Of a DNA stretch of 64,000 nucleotides, positions 11,740-22,044 are shown one piece after another. The stretch lies in contig OZ007572.1 of assembly GCA_963931925.1 (NCBI GenBank), forward strand, positions 22,308,382 through 22,372,381. The letters run 5' to 3'. Position 1 is the stretch's first letter; each line of letters starts with the position of its first letter. Below the pieces are notes generated by a model. That model ran no database searches. It had not been told where the DNA came from and saw only the letters and a program-made list of their open reading frames with translations. Position numbers and translations under genes: made by a program. The stretch is from Onchidella celtica (lineage: Eukaryota; Mollusca; Gastropoda; Systellommatophora; Onchidiidae).

Positions 11740-13410
11740 TTATACACGACGGCAGCAATTGCCATAGGCATTCTTTCGCAATTGTAATTCAGCGAATCCA
11801 ATATTTTGAATCTACCAGCCATGCGTTGTAATTCCAAGCCAGTAATGTAAGCTATTTCAGGAAATATAAAACATATTAAGCCCATGTCTTTCCCTCTGGG
11901 CATTATTTTGTTGGACTTCCATATACAGTGCCGAGGGATTAAGAAGTTTAATAGGCATTTACATTTTGCACTTCTACGTTTCTACGCTTTTCGGTCATAC
12001 TACCGACCACCGTGTTTATGGTCTTTATGTGCAAACGCTGGTTACAAAAAAAAAACCCAAAACGCCCCAAATTGGCACCATTCATTCTGTGTTTTAATGT
12101 TCATTGGAGCAGGCGGGCAAGGTTAAAGAGATCGATATTCGCAAGTCATGAACCTTACTTTCATGCACTCCCCAAACGCCAAAACTCTAATGATTATATG
12201 CAGCCCCCCCCCCTCCCTCTTTTAAAAAAAATCCTTTTGTGTCCATAATTATATTATTTCGGAATATAAAGAGTATCTTTTTCTTTAAACTTCTCAGCCG
12301 GGAATTCGTCATTTATTGTTGTTTTATGTTTTCCTCTTTGTTTTTTTTTCCCCAATATTGCAGGTTCATATTATTCTGTGTGAAGTTTGGAGGAATTTAC
12401 TGTGAATTTGTGTAGAAATTAGTTTTGAAGTTACGGTGAAGAAACTAAGTGTTGGAATGAACCTGTTTGATGGATAGATAGTCGAAGGCAGAAAGGAAAT
12501 AACGGACCGCAGCAGTTTTAAGATAGTAGAGAAAGTCAGTAAGACAGGAGAAGTGTAAGGTTTTAGATGGAAAGAAAGTTGGTGGAGACAAGCAGAGGAA
12601 GGAAATCACCGTGCACAAAGTGGTAAAGATAAGGATAGAAAGAAAGACGTAGGGACAAATGATAACTGTATGAACTCCCAGACAAATAATACACTAAAGA
12701 CTGAAGGCGTCGGAAGGGCGGTGACAGTTTTATTTAAATAACTTTATTTATTTGTTTATATTTAGATAGAAAGAAAGTAGGAGGAGACATGCAGGGGAAG
12801 GAAACAGGGGAGCATGTCGTCCATGCCCGTGCACAAAGTGATTAATCTCTTCCCCCCCCCCCCCCCCCATCATTTCCTGTTCAGCGGACCAGTGCTATCT
12901 AGCGGCTCATTAACCATAAACATACTAGCTCAGACAGGTTATTGATCGCCCAGGGTCGCTGTCCAGTCTTAAATTGGCCCAGGTCTCTACTCTGATGACC
13001 GCTGTCTATTAGAAGTTCTCTTTGTTGGGGCTTTATGCTTTTAATTAATTGACATCCTCACAGAGGTATTTAAACGAGTGAAATTTGTTTAGTGGTCAGT
13101 TATTCGTGATTTAAATACCCTCAAACCAGTTACTCTCCCCGCTAGGACGTCCATAACGAAAAAAAAAAAAAAAAGGGCAGGTGTGAATGGATCTGGCGAA
13201 ATCGGGCTTAACTCTCTAGGCCCCGCCCCCATCTCTGCTTGTGGGCGAATTCCGATTTCATGAGAATTGGTTCTTATTGGCATAATTAAGGTTTTTTGTT
13301 TTTCCATGATCCTTTAGTTGGTTTATTGTGTATATTGTAGAAAACACTAAAAGTAATTTACATTTCACCCTCGACGTTGTTATGGGAAATGCAACCGAGT
13401 GATTTAATGT
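11740..13410. other. Unassigned sequence with a diverged duplicated block
   Basis: No gene recognised. Blocks at about 12555-12625 and 12753-12842 are related: both contain TTAGATGGAAAGAAAG-like sequence, a GGAGACA motif and CGTGCACAAAGTG. They are about 200 bp apart. A poly-C run lies at about 12850-12868. Confidence 0.5.
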
Positions 13411-13412
13411 CT

Positions 13413-13432
13413 ATGTATCACGCGTGATACAT
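13413..13432. other. Perfect 20-bp palindrome
   Basis: ATGTATCACGCGTGATACAT is identical to its own reverse complement. It could be a chance palindrome or a dimeric protein-binding site; nothing around it decides. Confidence 0.6.
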
Positions 13433-13678
13433 TATGGTGCCTTGAGCGTAAAGATGAAAGACCAAATTCGTGAGAAAATCCCTCCCAAAGATGGAAAACG
13501 CTTCTATGGGAATTGAAATGTGACATGAAAGATTAGCCATTTTTCTGCATCGAGTTTAAATATTTTGCTTTAAATCACCTTAGAAATATTTTATTTTGAT
13601 TTTTTTAACAAGTATAAGAAATTTCATCTTCAGCTGGTTTTGCTAGATCCACCCATAATGCCGTATGACTTGGCTATG

Positions 13679-13981
13679 TATAGAGAGGTTTCACTATTGG
13701 TCGATTTGCACTGCAAGACACGGGAGGCTCTGCGAAACCACTGTTAGTATGGAGCGGAAAGTAGGTCGCTGCGGTATACAATATCCGTTTCTATATTTCC
13801 ACGGGGCGTAAGAACTTACAAACGGCTCTAAATGGTTTCAGTCAACCCAAAAATATGAACAAACCGCTATAGACAGAGATGCACACTATCTTCGGTGAGG
13901 ACAGCCTCTTTCAATCCTTCAAATTCATGTTTACCGCAATGACCCAGTTTCGCGAATTGGCGGAAGTGAGATCTCTCTATA
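13679..13981. mobile_element. Candidate MITE with TATAGAGAG inverted termini
   Basis: The left end reads TATAGAGAGGTTTCACTATT. The right end in reverse complement reads TATAGAGAGATCTCACTTCC. About 25-30 bp pair imperfectly, and TA could serve as the target duplication. It is 303 bp with no coding capacity. Superfamily undetermined. Confidence 0.5.
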
Positions 13982-13984
13982 AAT

Positions 13985-15245
13985 GCATACCATCTGGTAC
14001 ATAATCCACCAAAGGGACAAGCGTTGAGGGTTAAAAGCTTGTTTTATGAGCTTGCTTGACAAATAACGTTATTTCTCATGGTAATGTGCAGAGCTGTTCT
14101 ATACGCAGGGTCAGCAAGTGTACAACTACACGTACAAGCATTCCCAAAGTTTGTGAGGGGATGGGGTAGGGAAGGGGCGAAACGAAGATGGAAATCATAA
14201 TTGCATAATTGACATAATCTGTTGATAGCATAGATATAGTACACTAGATCGCTGAGCCAGCCAGCGGCCCACGCAACGAATTGAAAACGAGGCCGCCATT
14301 ACGCTAAGCCTGAAGCTCGCCGATGCTGTACAGTCGTGCCAGCCAAGGAGTATAGCAGTAATGTTGCGGGCGTGCGTTGTTTTTTGTTTTCGGGAGAGGG
14401 GGGGGGGGGAGGGGGTTTACCATGTGTGAGTTTGCGAGACAATAATATACAAATCACTGTTCTAAATGCTCTTCAGAAGTTTTTGAGCATTGAAACAACT
14501 CATTATGAGACAGCTTTATACTTTCATAGTGCTATGTATATCGACCTTCAAAAAAAAATAAAATAATAAATAAATGTTGAAAAAATTATCTACATCTACA
14601 ATGTTAATCTTGGCGGAATTCAATTAAAATACATACCGCATATGCATTCAATGGGCTATACAACCCACCTCGCCCCACCAAAAAACAAAACAAAACGACG
14701 CACAGTGATGTTTAAAAAACAATGGTTTGACCAGCTAGCGACTCATGATTTTGATGTCCACAGTCACCCATTCAAAAAAAGCAACATTTCAATAATGGAG
14801 AAAGGAATGAGACAGAGAGCCTTATTATCAGTTAATCCAACTGAATATCAGACAAACGTGAAGAATGTATGGGGACGACACACCCACGGGACACAGTATT
14901 TCTTGAAAGAAAGAAGAAGAGGTACAGAAGGAAAGATGGAAATCAGTAAACAGTTTGATGGAAGGAGGAGAGGTAACACATATACATCCTGTTAAAAAAG
15001 CAAACTCCACACGCTGTCGTATGTTTCACAGTAAGGATAGTCTACATCTCTTGAGGACGTTAAATGAAACATTCACTTTTGTAACACTAATAACTCGGGT
15101 CGCAAGAGAAATTGCAAGTCCACATATAGAGTAATTTTCTATTCAGGTTTAACAAGGAACCAAGAAACAATAAATACATAAAATTGTACTCACCACCGGT
15201 GTTCATGTATTCCAAGACGGGGATGAGGAGCAGCACAAAAAAAAA
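13985..15245. other. Unassigned sequence upstream of the transposase exon's 3' end
   Basis: Contains a poly-G run at about 14398-14409 and an open frame at 14642-14995 (+, 117 codons) with no recognisable motif, which I do not call. On the minus strand no clear AATAAA signal is seen just past the transposase stop, and a GGTG|GTGAGT donor-like sequence lies about 55 bp beyond it. Confidence 0.45.
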
Positions 15246-16040
15246 CTACTGTCCACTAAACAGTACCAACTTGTTCAGCTTCATCCTCTTGGCTGCTTTG
15301 CCTCCAAGGATCATTCTCTGTTGGTGCAATTTGCCATCCTTAAAGAGTCTCATCCGCAAGTAGTAAGATGCCACACTTTTAATGAGGCTAGTGATGTGGT
15401 CCTCCTCTACAATCATCTCGTGGTCATAGAAATGATCCCGCAGAGATGGGAATAGATCAAAATATTTCTCCTTTACATATGTGAGGACGAGGTTTTGAAT
15501 CTGGACATCAATGAATTTCTTGTGTGGCAAGGTCTGCATGACATCTGGGCTAGGCATCACAACCCTGAATGCTTTTTCTGTTGCCAACAAAAGCTGCACA
15601 ACACCGTCGGAAGGGCATACAAGACCGCCTTGATCTCTTCTCCTCAGAAAGGAGAAACGAATATCTTCCGGAGTTTCCGCACATGTCAAGGCAGCCCTGC
15701 AATCTGAACATTTTATTTTTGGAATCAGACGTGCGCACACAAATCCTGCTGTGTAGGTCAAGCATGAGTATCTCCACTCATTATCCGGGAGTGTAAAGGT
15801 GGACTCAAGCCTGTCAACCGCAGCAGCAAACATGTCATCCTGTGAGAAATCAGGCAGGTTTTGGGGTTTTGCCGGTGCCTTCAAAAGAAAACAGTCCAAC
15901 TGCAACTCCTCTGTGCCATCCAGCTGAAGGCAATTAGCATACTCGGATGCTTTCACATCATTCTGAATCATGAGTGTGCGAACTGAAGCCCGAAACTGTT
16001 GTGCAGTTGGGTTGTTATTCCACCCATTTCTTTGACGAAT
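15246..16040 (-). CDS. P-element/THAP9-like transposase, C-terminal exon (partial)
   Basis: What is seen: an uninterrupted frame of 264 residues plus TAG. It begins directly after a good splice acceptor on the minus strand (pyrimidine-rich, ending TTTATTTCAG, with AG at 16042-16041). The first residues are IRQRNGWNNNPTAQQF, the conserved block that follows the last catalytic segment in P-element and THAP9-family transposases. Further on come a CxxC pair (IKCSDCR) and GGLVCPSDGVVQLL, and the protein ends with a basic tail, both in the order expected for the family C-terminus. An internal ATG at 15971 is not the true start, because the family-like residues continue upstream of it. What is known: these enzymes have an N-terminal THAP DNA-binding domain and an RNase H-like core split by a GTP-binding insertion. 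Those parts, including the catalytic acids as far as I know the family, lie N-terminal of this exon. What is missing: I find no upstream exon encoding them on the minus strand within the following few kilobases. The gene is therefore truncated here, has distant exons, or is a domesticated or captured tail. The intact frame suggests recent arrival or constraint. Confidence 0.82.
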   Translation of the reverse strand: MRQRNGWNNNPTAQQFRASVRTLMIQNDVKASEYANCLQLDGTEELQLDCFLLKAPAKPQNLPDFSQDDMFAAAVDRLESTFTLPDNEWRYSCLTYTAGFVCARLIPKIKCSDCRAALTCAETPEDIRFSFLRRRDQGGLVCPSDGVVQLLLATEKAFRVVMPSPDVMQTLPHKKFIDVQIQNLVLTYVKEKYFDLFPSLRDHFYDHEMIVEEDHITSLIKSVASYYLRMRLFKDGKLHQQRMILGGKAAKRMKLNKLVLFSGQ

Positions 16041-17097
16041 CTGAAATAAATGAATAAATTAATAATTTCCATTCGATAAAATACAGGTAAATTTTTCTCT
16101 AAACAATAAAATCTTCAAAACAACTTTCTGCAAGTGATTACTATAGAGTAGAATAGATACATTTGCCTGAGCAATGGTCCAAACAGCATTCTCTTTTCAA
16201 TTTCCAGATGGCAAAGAATACATGTGGCAGCCTTAATATCCACAATGAGCGTGCATGACTTCTGAATTTTGCTATCCCAAAAAGAACCTGGAGTTCAGTC
16301 CTACCCACCATAGCATCAGAGGTATAAAAAAGATTATGGACATTTTATGCTGCTTTGGTATGTTTCGAAAACACGAATCCTTACCTTTCAGAGGACTGCA
16401 AACACTAGAGCACAATTATAATTTATCTATAATCAGGATCACACTAAAAAGACAGATCTCTTCTTGTAAATAGTGCTTGGAATTTTCCCAGAATTTTGCA
16501 ATTATGTTGGTTAATTAAATTATTATCAGTTTCCTCTGGTCAGCATTATTTACAAGATCTTGTAAATGCTACTTTGTTTCTGATTATCTCTGTCTCAGCA
16601 GACTATCAGATCAACAGACTTAGTCTTTTGTCCTGTTTTACAAACTCTAGATCTATTTTTTTTAAAAATATAATAGGCCTATATATCTTCATAGTTAACA
16701 CTGACTGACTGAGGAACAGCTACACTATCAGTATTAAGTCTATTTCACATATGAATTTCATCCTTGCCTCTATCACCTACTGTGCTAGCTCTTCATAATG
16801 GGCCTTTTTAATTGCTTACATAGCTACCCAAAGCAAATGTAATTGTAAGCACACCTCTCTTAACTTTTTTTTCCCTCAGTAGCCTACTCATATTCATCAC
16901 TGAGCATCAATTGACATCAGACATTAATGTACTGTGCCAGATGTCCGGGCTGAGAATAATAAGTTGCACAGCCAAAACAGAAGTTACGAAAGCAGTTCAA
17001 GAAACGAAATCTGATTAGCCAAACCACACTAGCTGTTCTGTTATCAATACCGTTATATAACATTAGCAGACAGTGATGCTGACTGCTGTACTTGGGT
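16041..17097 (-). other. Putative intron or flank of the transposase exon
   Basis: No coding signal. Minus-strand donor-like sequences GAAAG|GTAAGG occur with the exon side ending at 16385 and again at 17431, but the 11- to 60-nt segments that would precede the first are not open in useful frames. Confidence 0.4.
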
Positions 17098-17375
17098 CAA
17101 TGACGCCACGCTATTGACTGCTAGCGGTACGCGAGCCTGTTCCTCATTAAATTTGCAATAAACTAACACAAACTTTTGACAAACAACATCAGAAAGCCAT
17201 TCTCATATAATATAGATCTAGTCTATATAAAAAATCTTGCCAGGCCCATTGTATTCGGTTATTGGCACCCACATAAATCTAGATCTAGATTAGATCATAG
17301 CGGTCAATGACGCGCTGCTACTGCTGGCAGAACGAGAGCCTGTTCCTCACTAACTTTGCAACAAACAGACTAAAA
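17098..17375 (+). repeat. Diverged direct duplication of about 75-95 bp
   Basis: Sequence from GTCAATGACGCC at about 17096 (followed by GAGCCTGTTCCTCATTAA) recurs from GTCAATGACGCG at about 17304 (GAGCCTGTTCCTCACTAA). Both continue with TTTGCAA.AAAC and AACTCTTG-like sequence. Between them lie TCTAGATC-type short repeats. Confidence 0.7.
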
Positions 17376-17430
17376 CTCTTGGTAAACAAGATAATAAAAC
17401 CAATCAAATAAATATCTTGTGATTCCTTAC

Positions 17431-17640
17431 CTTTCAAATTGTCAGCTGGAGTTTGCAGTCGATCTTGAAACAATAACGATGTCAAAAAAAAACGAAAGTG
17501 AAACTGCACAGGAAGAGTACGCCGTCTGCTGTTTATCAGGCTTAAACAATGGCGGCCGGACTTCCTGGGAAGCGTCGGTTTCCTTTCCACCGACCAATGA
17601 GAGTCGGCGATCCAGTGTACTATATCTATGGTTGATAGTA
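17431..17640 (-). promoter_or_regulatory. Promoter-like segment with a possible 5' UTR exon
   Basis: On the minus strand the segment shows an inverted CCAAT box (CATTGGTC), an ETS-type CAGGAAGTCC, and a YY1-like GCCGCCATTG within 60 bp. A stretch without ATG follows, ending in a strong splice donor (TTTGAAAG|GTAAGG, exon end 17431). This is the usual look of a TATA-less start followed by a non-coding first exon. It lies on the same strand and about 1.4 kb upstream of the transposase exon, so it may drive that gene. The motifs are also compatible with bidirectional activity. This is inference; no transcript evidence is available. Confidence 0.4.
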
Positions 17641-17649
17641 ACATGACCT

Positions 17650-17985
17650 TTTCGGTGGCTGACTGTTGTACACGGGATCAGCTCGGCTCGACTTGTTTTA
17701 CTGTTAATGTTATTGAAATGCAGTCAGTGTGTTTGTGATTTTGCCATCTGTGTTTATGTGGAAACTCATTTTCCATTTGTTTACGTGACTCAGTTTGCTG
17801 TGTAGACAAATGGAGATTTACGCGCCCAGGTATTGTTTGTGCACGTAGCCGGTGAGTCGCTGGTAGCCAGGCAGGTTGTAAGTGGTTATTTTACCTTCAG
17901 TTGTCCCTAGACAAGATAGTTTAACTCTTGCTGTTGAATTGCAGAGGTAAAAGAAAAATGTGTGAGTGAAAGAGAAGAGGAATGA
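17650..17985. other. Unassigned non-coding sequence
   Basis: No gene or repeat recognised. Confidence 0.45.
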
Positions 17986-17989
17986 GACA

Positions 17990-18111
17990 AAGAACGCCAG
18001 AGACGTGGAGATAAAGCGGGGTGTAGAAAAACACAAAAAGAGAAAGAGAGAGAGACAGACAGACAGGCAGAAATAATAGCAGAGAGACAAGAAACTGATA
18101 GAGATATACAG

Positions 18112-18185
<74 letters not shown>
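17990..18185 (+). repeat. GA-rich simple repeat
   Basis: Purine-rich AGAGACAG sequence grading into a nearly pure (GA)n run at 18111-18182. Confidence 0.9.
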
Positions 18186-18186
<1 letters not shown>

Positions 18187-18189
18187 TGA

Positions 18190-18880
18190 AAAACGAAACA
18201 TGAAAGATAAGTCAGGAGTCAACAAGGACAGAAAGCATAAGGGAGAAAGGAAACACAGTGCTTGTTAAATAGAAGAAAACACGCAAAGGACAGACAGAGA
18301 AACAGAAAAAATGTAAAAAAAAAACAAAAAACTCCACGAAGCCCGTCATGTTTAGGGTAAACAACATCAACCGAACACCACCTTCTAATAAGACAACACT
18401 GTAATGACTCAGATCGGCGCTTCCAGTAACTCAGAGGTCTCAGTTGCTGACAAAGCCTAGGTTTTTTTGTTTGTTTGTATTGATACCGGACTACAACAAA
18501 TATAGCACCCTGACTTAGATGTTATATTCAGTGTAGGCTCTGTCTTAGGTTATGAAGATCGCTGGACACTTGCAAAACAGCAAAGAGAGAAATTAGCCCC
18601 GCGAGCATTCTGCAAAGCCGAGCAGTTATGCCAAGAGTTATCTACCAAACTGCAGTTTTGTCTGTGCAGCTGTTCACTGATCGCGTTATCTCCTGCCGTG
18701 CTATTTGTCAGACCGTATTCTGCTGAATTAAAATGAGCCTATTATCAGTGCCAAGGTTTATCCATTTTTAACAAAGGTTGCGGAAGTTACGGCTGTGCTG
18801 AACGTCATAGTTATTGATTTTATAACTGAGGAATTGGCTGATCTTTGGTTTTCGGACTGCGGCCCAGATGATATATGAAC
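18190..18880. other. Unassigned non-coding sequence
   Basis: No recognisable gene. Open frames extending from the flanking GA repeats are artefacts. Confidence 0.5.
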
Positions 18881-18884
18881 AGAC

Positions 18885-19300
18885 CGCTGGAAGTTGCGAA
18901 GACGAGAGAGAGACAGACAGACAGACCGCTGGAAGTTGCGAAAACAAGAGAGAGTCAGACAGACAGGCAGACAAATAGACCGCAGAAGTTGCGAAAACAA
19001 GAGAGAGATAGAGAGAGACAGACAGACAGACAGACCGCTGGAAGTCGCGGAAACAAGAGAAAGAGAGAGACAGACAGGCAGACCACTGGAGGTTGCGGAA
19101 ATAAGAGAGAAAGAGACAGACCGCTGAAGTTACGACAAGAACAGAGCGAGAGAGAGAGACCGACAGACAGACCCCTGAAGTTGCGAAAACAACAGAGTGA
19201 GAGAGGGAGACAGACAGACAGCTGGAAGTTGCGAAAACAATAGAGAGAGATAGAGAGAAAGGCAGCTGGAAGTTGCTAAAACAAAAGAGAGAGAGAGAGG
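18885..19300 (+). repeat. Minisatellite, about nine copies of a GCTGGAAGTTGCG unit with GA/CAGA filler
   Basis: A conserved core (ACCGCTGGAAGTTGCGAAAAC) recurs at about 18885, 18926, 18979, 19033, 19082, 19120, 19171, 19220 and 19263. It is separated by variable AGAGAGAGACAGACAG filler, so the unit length drifts between about 38 and 54 bp. All frames are open in places because the unit contains few stops; this is not coding. Confidence 0.88.
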
Positions 19301-19309
19301 GGGGAAAAT

Positions 19310-19999
19310 AACAAAAACACATAACGTGTACGTCATTGACTGGTACCATAAGTCTCAACGATAAGTTTTCTGTTCTTTCTGATTCCAATAAACTCCCAGG
19401 TCAGCGACCCCTGTGCCACTCAGAGACTTGTGTTAGACTTCTCCGGGTGTTGTGAGATACATGGTTATGTTTTCTGGAACAAGGAAGGTATTCCTAGGTT
19501 GTATGTTTAAACAGTAAGCGGTTATTTGAAGCCTGGCGCGAAGTGGCACGAAACCTGGGTTAAATCGCAGCTGGTTATGACATTATTAACACCTTTCGAA
19601 CGGGAGATTTGGGGTCAAGTGATCTTCATTTATAAATAGTTTAACCCTAAAGAAAGCCAAAGCCAATCAACTATGACTTTCGTCGTCCTCGTCATAAATT
19701 TTGGATTTGATTTTTGTGGTCAGCCCCAAGAGATTAATAAGAATCTTTAAAGCAAAGCGCACCAAACGTCTAAAAATCCCCGATTGGTACAATCATGTAT
19801 TGAACAAATTCACAGCTGACATACAAACGGTTATATTGTATGTGCCGTACGACGTTGGCATTCAGTGGATTAATAATGCATTTCTGGAGGGTCAGTGACT
19901 AACGAGCTCACTGAATCAGTCACCTGTTAAATAATATTTTATAACACTCTCTTAACTTCAACTTACTTCCTGTTCTATTGCTGCGTTCCTGGTATCGTA
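19310..19999. other. Unassigned non-coding sequence
   Basis: No gene or clear repeat recognised. Confidence 0.5.
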
Positions 20000-20440
20000 C
20001 ATTGTTGCCCCCCCTTCTGCCCCTCCTTTGTCTCCCCCTTTAACCCTCCTCTCCCTCTCTGTCTCCGCCTGTCTATTGTCTATCTGTTTGCCCTCCTCTT
20101 TCTCTCTCTCTCTCTCTTTCCCTTGCCCTGGCTCTACCGTACTCTCTGCCCCCCCCCCCGTCCCCCCACCGTCTCTAATTCTGCAGATGTGTTTCTCTCC
20201 ATCTCTCTGTGTTTTTCTCTCATTTTTCTTTGTTTCTGTGTGTGTTTCTCTCTCTCTCTCTCTTTTTCTCGCCATCCCTCACCCTTTTTCTTTCTGTCCA
20301 TCTGTCTTCACCATCTCTCTAGTTCTGCAGATCTGTCTCTCTCCATCTCTGTGTGTTTCTCTCCTTTCTGTCTTTCTCCTCTGCCTGTTTGTCTTTTCTT
20401 TCTCTCTGTCTCTCTCTCTGTGTCTCTTTCACAGCTCTCA
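20000..20440 (+). repeat. Pyrimidine-rich imperfect tandem sequence
   Basis: CT-rich with a partly repeated block around TCTCTAATTCTGCAGATGTG (about 20173) and TCTCTAGTTCTGCAGATCTG (about 20315), each followed by TCTCTCCATCTCTGTGTG. Spacing is about 142 bp. Confidence 0.75.
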
Positions 20441-20444
20441 CAGA

Positions 20445-20904
20445 CCACACACATTATAACAACTACCTAGGTAGACTGTAGAAGAACATACTACACAGAC
20501 AAACACGTAAAAACCCGCAAACGAAAGGACGTCCAAGGACGCCAGAATGTTTTCATGATTTGTCTTGTACCGCTTACATTCCCCATCTCCCTTGAGTTAT
20601 GTCTCCAGCTGATTTACTCACCAATGTAGATAAAAAAAAAGAGAGCATAATGTGTATATTGGTCCCTAGGCAGCAAAGCTGAAGATTTAGGGGAAGACTT
20701 CAAGCGTACTCTTTGCTAGTGTGCATTTCTTAGGGCAACTGCTTCGTCTTTGGTACTCTTAAAAATATGAGTGAGAGAGAGGAAAAAGTTGTATTTTGCA
20801 AAGTCTCACGTTAGAAATAAACAAGTATACTATATCATAATTCATCAGTGTTAAACAAAAAGAAAATGAAAAAGCTTTGCACAATTTTTGGAATAATATA
20901 CTGA
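20445..20904. other. Unassigned non-coding sequence
   Basis: No gene or repeat recognised. Confidence 0.45.
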
Positions 20905-20985
20905 AATAAGATGAGATCAGGATTACTTTATTATCCCAAGAGGGAAATCCTCTATCACAGAGCGGTTAAGAGCACCTACATGGCA
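20905..20985 (-). mobile_element. LINE/SINE 3'-end-like motif
   Basis: On the minus strand the sequence reads GGATTTCCCTCTTGGGATAA followed by TAAAGTAATCC. This resembles the 'AATTTCCC...TTGGGAT.AATAAAGT' terminus shared by many non-LTR retrotransposons and the SINEs they mobilise. No reverse transcriptase is detectable nearby, so at most a 5'-truncated tail is present. Confidence 0.5.
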
Positions 20986-20989
20986 CTCA

Positions 20990-21675
20990 CACCTTGCGCA
21001 TTATTACATAAATATATCATAACTGAATAAACTCAATAACAGGCATATTACATGAAGCGACATGGTAAGGAACCTTAGTGAAATACTGCACATCTCTTGC
21101 TAAAGTGTCTTGTTGAGGCGAATATCTTCTGTATCTTTCTCTGAATGAAAAAGAGAATACAAATTGGCTATTTGACTTTGGCTGTTCCTTGCATTATATA
21201 TTGCATTATTTTAATCATGTGTGTTCACCGTTGAAAAAACAGACAGCACATGGTGTTCTGGATGGAGAGTCATTTGTTTTCATATATATATTGTCAAAAT
21301 TACATAGTGGTGATTGGTGATGTAACCAAATTTGCAGACATACTAACTGCCATGACAAGAGATTGTATCGGTTGTTTTAATCTTTATTAAATATCCTTCC
21401 CGTGTTGTTTCTACTCATCGCACGGCTTGAGAACACTTTGGCTCAGCGGGCAGGCTGCAAATGTTGCCATGTTAAAAACTATACTGCTCTGTCGACAAGG
21501 TGTCAAGAAATACAACGCAGTTGTACAAAGGCATGGCAGAATCTTATTATCACAAAAATTCCACAACAAAAGGCAAAATTGCTGGTGAATATTTTGTTGA
21601 ACCTTGGGTCATTGATAAACGCATTAGTCATAAAAATGATTGTGAATGCATGTAATAATCATGAGAAAAGTGAAA
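20990..21675. other. Unassigned non-coding sequence
   Basis: AT-rich; no recognised gene or repeat. An open frame at 21402-21698 (+) has no known motif. Confidence 0.45.
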
Positions 21676-21679
21676 ATAG

Positions 21680-22040
21680 CTTTGCTTTCATTTTTTAAGC
21701 AAGCATCGGGAAGTGTTATTGTCTTCGGAAACCAGAGAGCATCGTTGATTGTGTACGCACTATCGGTATGGTAATGCATGTGGATGGCGTTTCTACCGTT
21801 GACAAAAGAATGTCAGTTTTCATTTTTTTTTTTTTTACGCAAAAATCGGAAAGTGTCATTGCCTTCGGAAACAGGCGGGCATTCTGGAAAGGTGTACGCA
21901 CTGTCGCTTTCGGAATGCATGTAGATGACACCCTGTACCGTACTCAATTAATGAAGACAGCATTGCTTTCATTTCTTAGGCAAGCATTGAAAGTTGTCAT
22001 TGTTTTCGAATACCAACCCAGATATCAGGATAACTGTACT
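21680..22040 (+). repeat. Three diverged tandem units of about 130-140 bp
   Basis: A core resembling TTTCATTTTTTAAGCAAGCA followed by a GGAAGTGTTATTGTCTTCGG block occurs at about 21688, 21818 and 21967. GTACGCACTATCG/GTACGCACTGTCG and TGCATGTGGATG/TGCATGTAGATG follow the first two. The units are clearly related but diverged. Confidence 0.75.
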
Positions 22041-22044
22041 CCTT

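Noticed and set aside
10501..14040. TTAACCCTTT (10501) and GAGGGTTAA (14030) as ends of one large piggyBac
   Set aside because: The inner sequences of the two ends do not match as inverted repeats and nothing between them encodes a transposase.
14642..14995. 117-codon plus-strand open frame
   Set aside because: No family resemblance, no promoter or splice signals that I can support; left as unassigned sequence.
17318..17644. 108-codon minus-strand frame over the promoter-like segment
   Set aside because: Its start lies in the putative promoter and it crosses a strong splice donor; residues match no family. The promoter/5' exon reading fits better.
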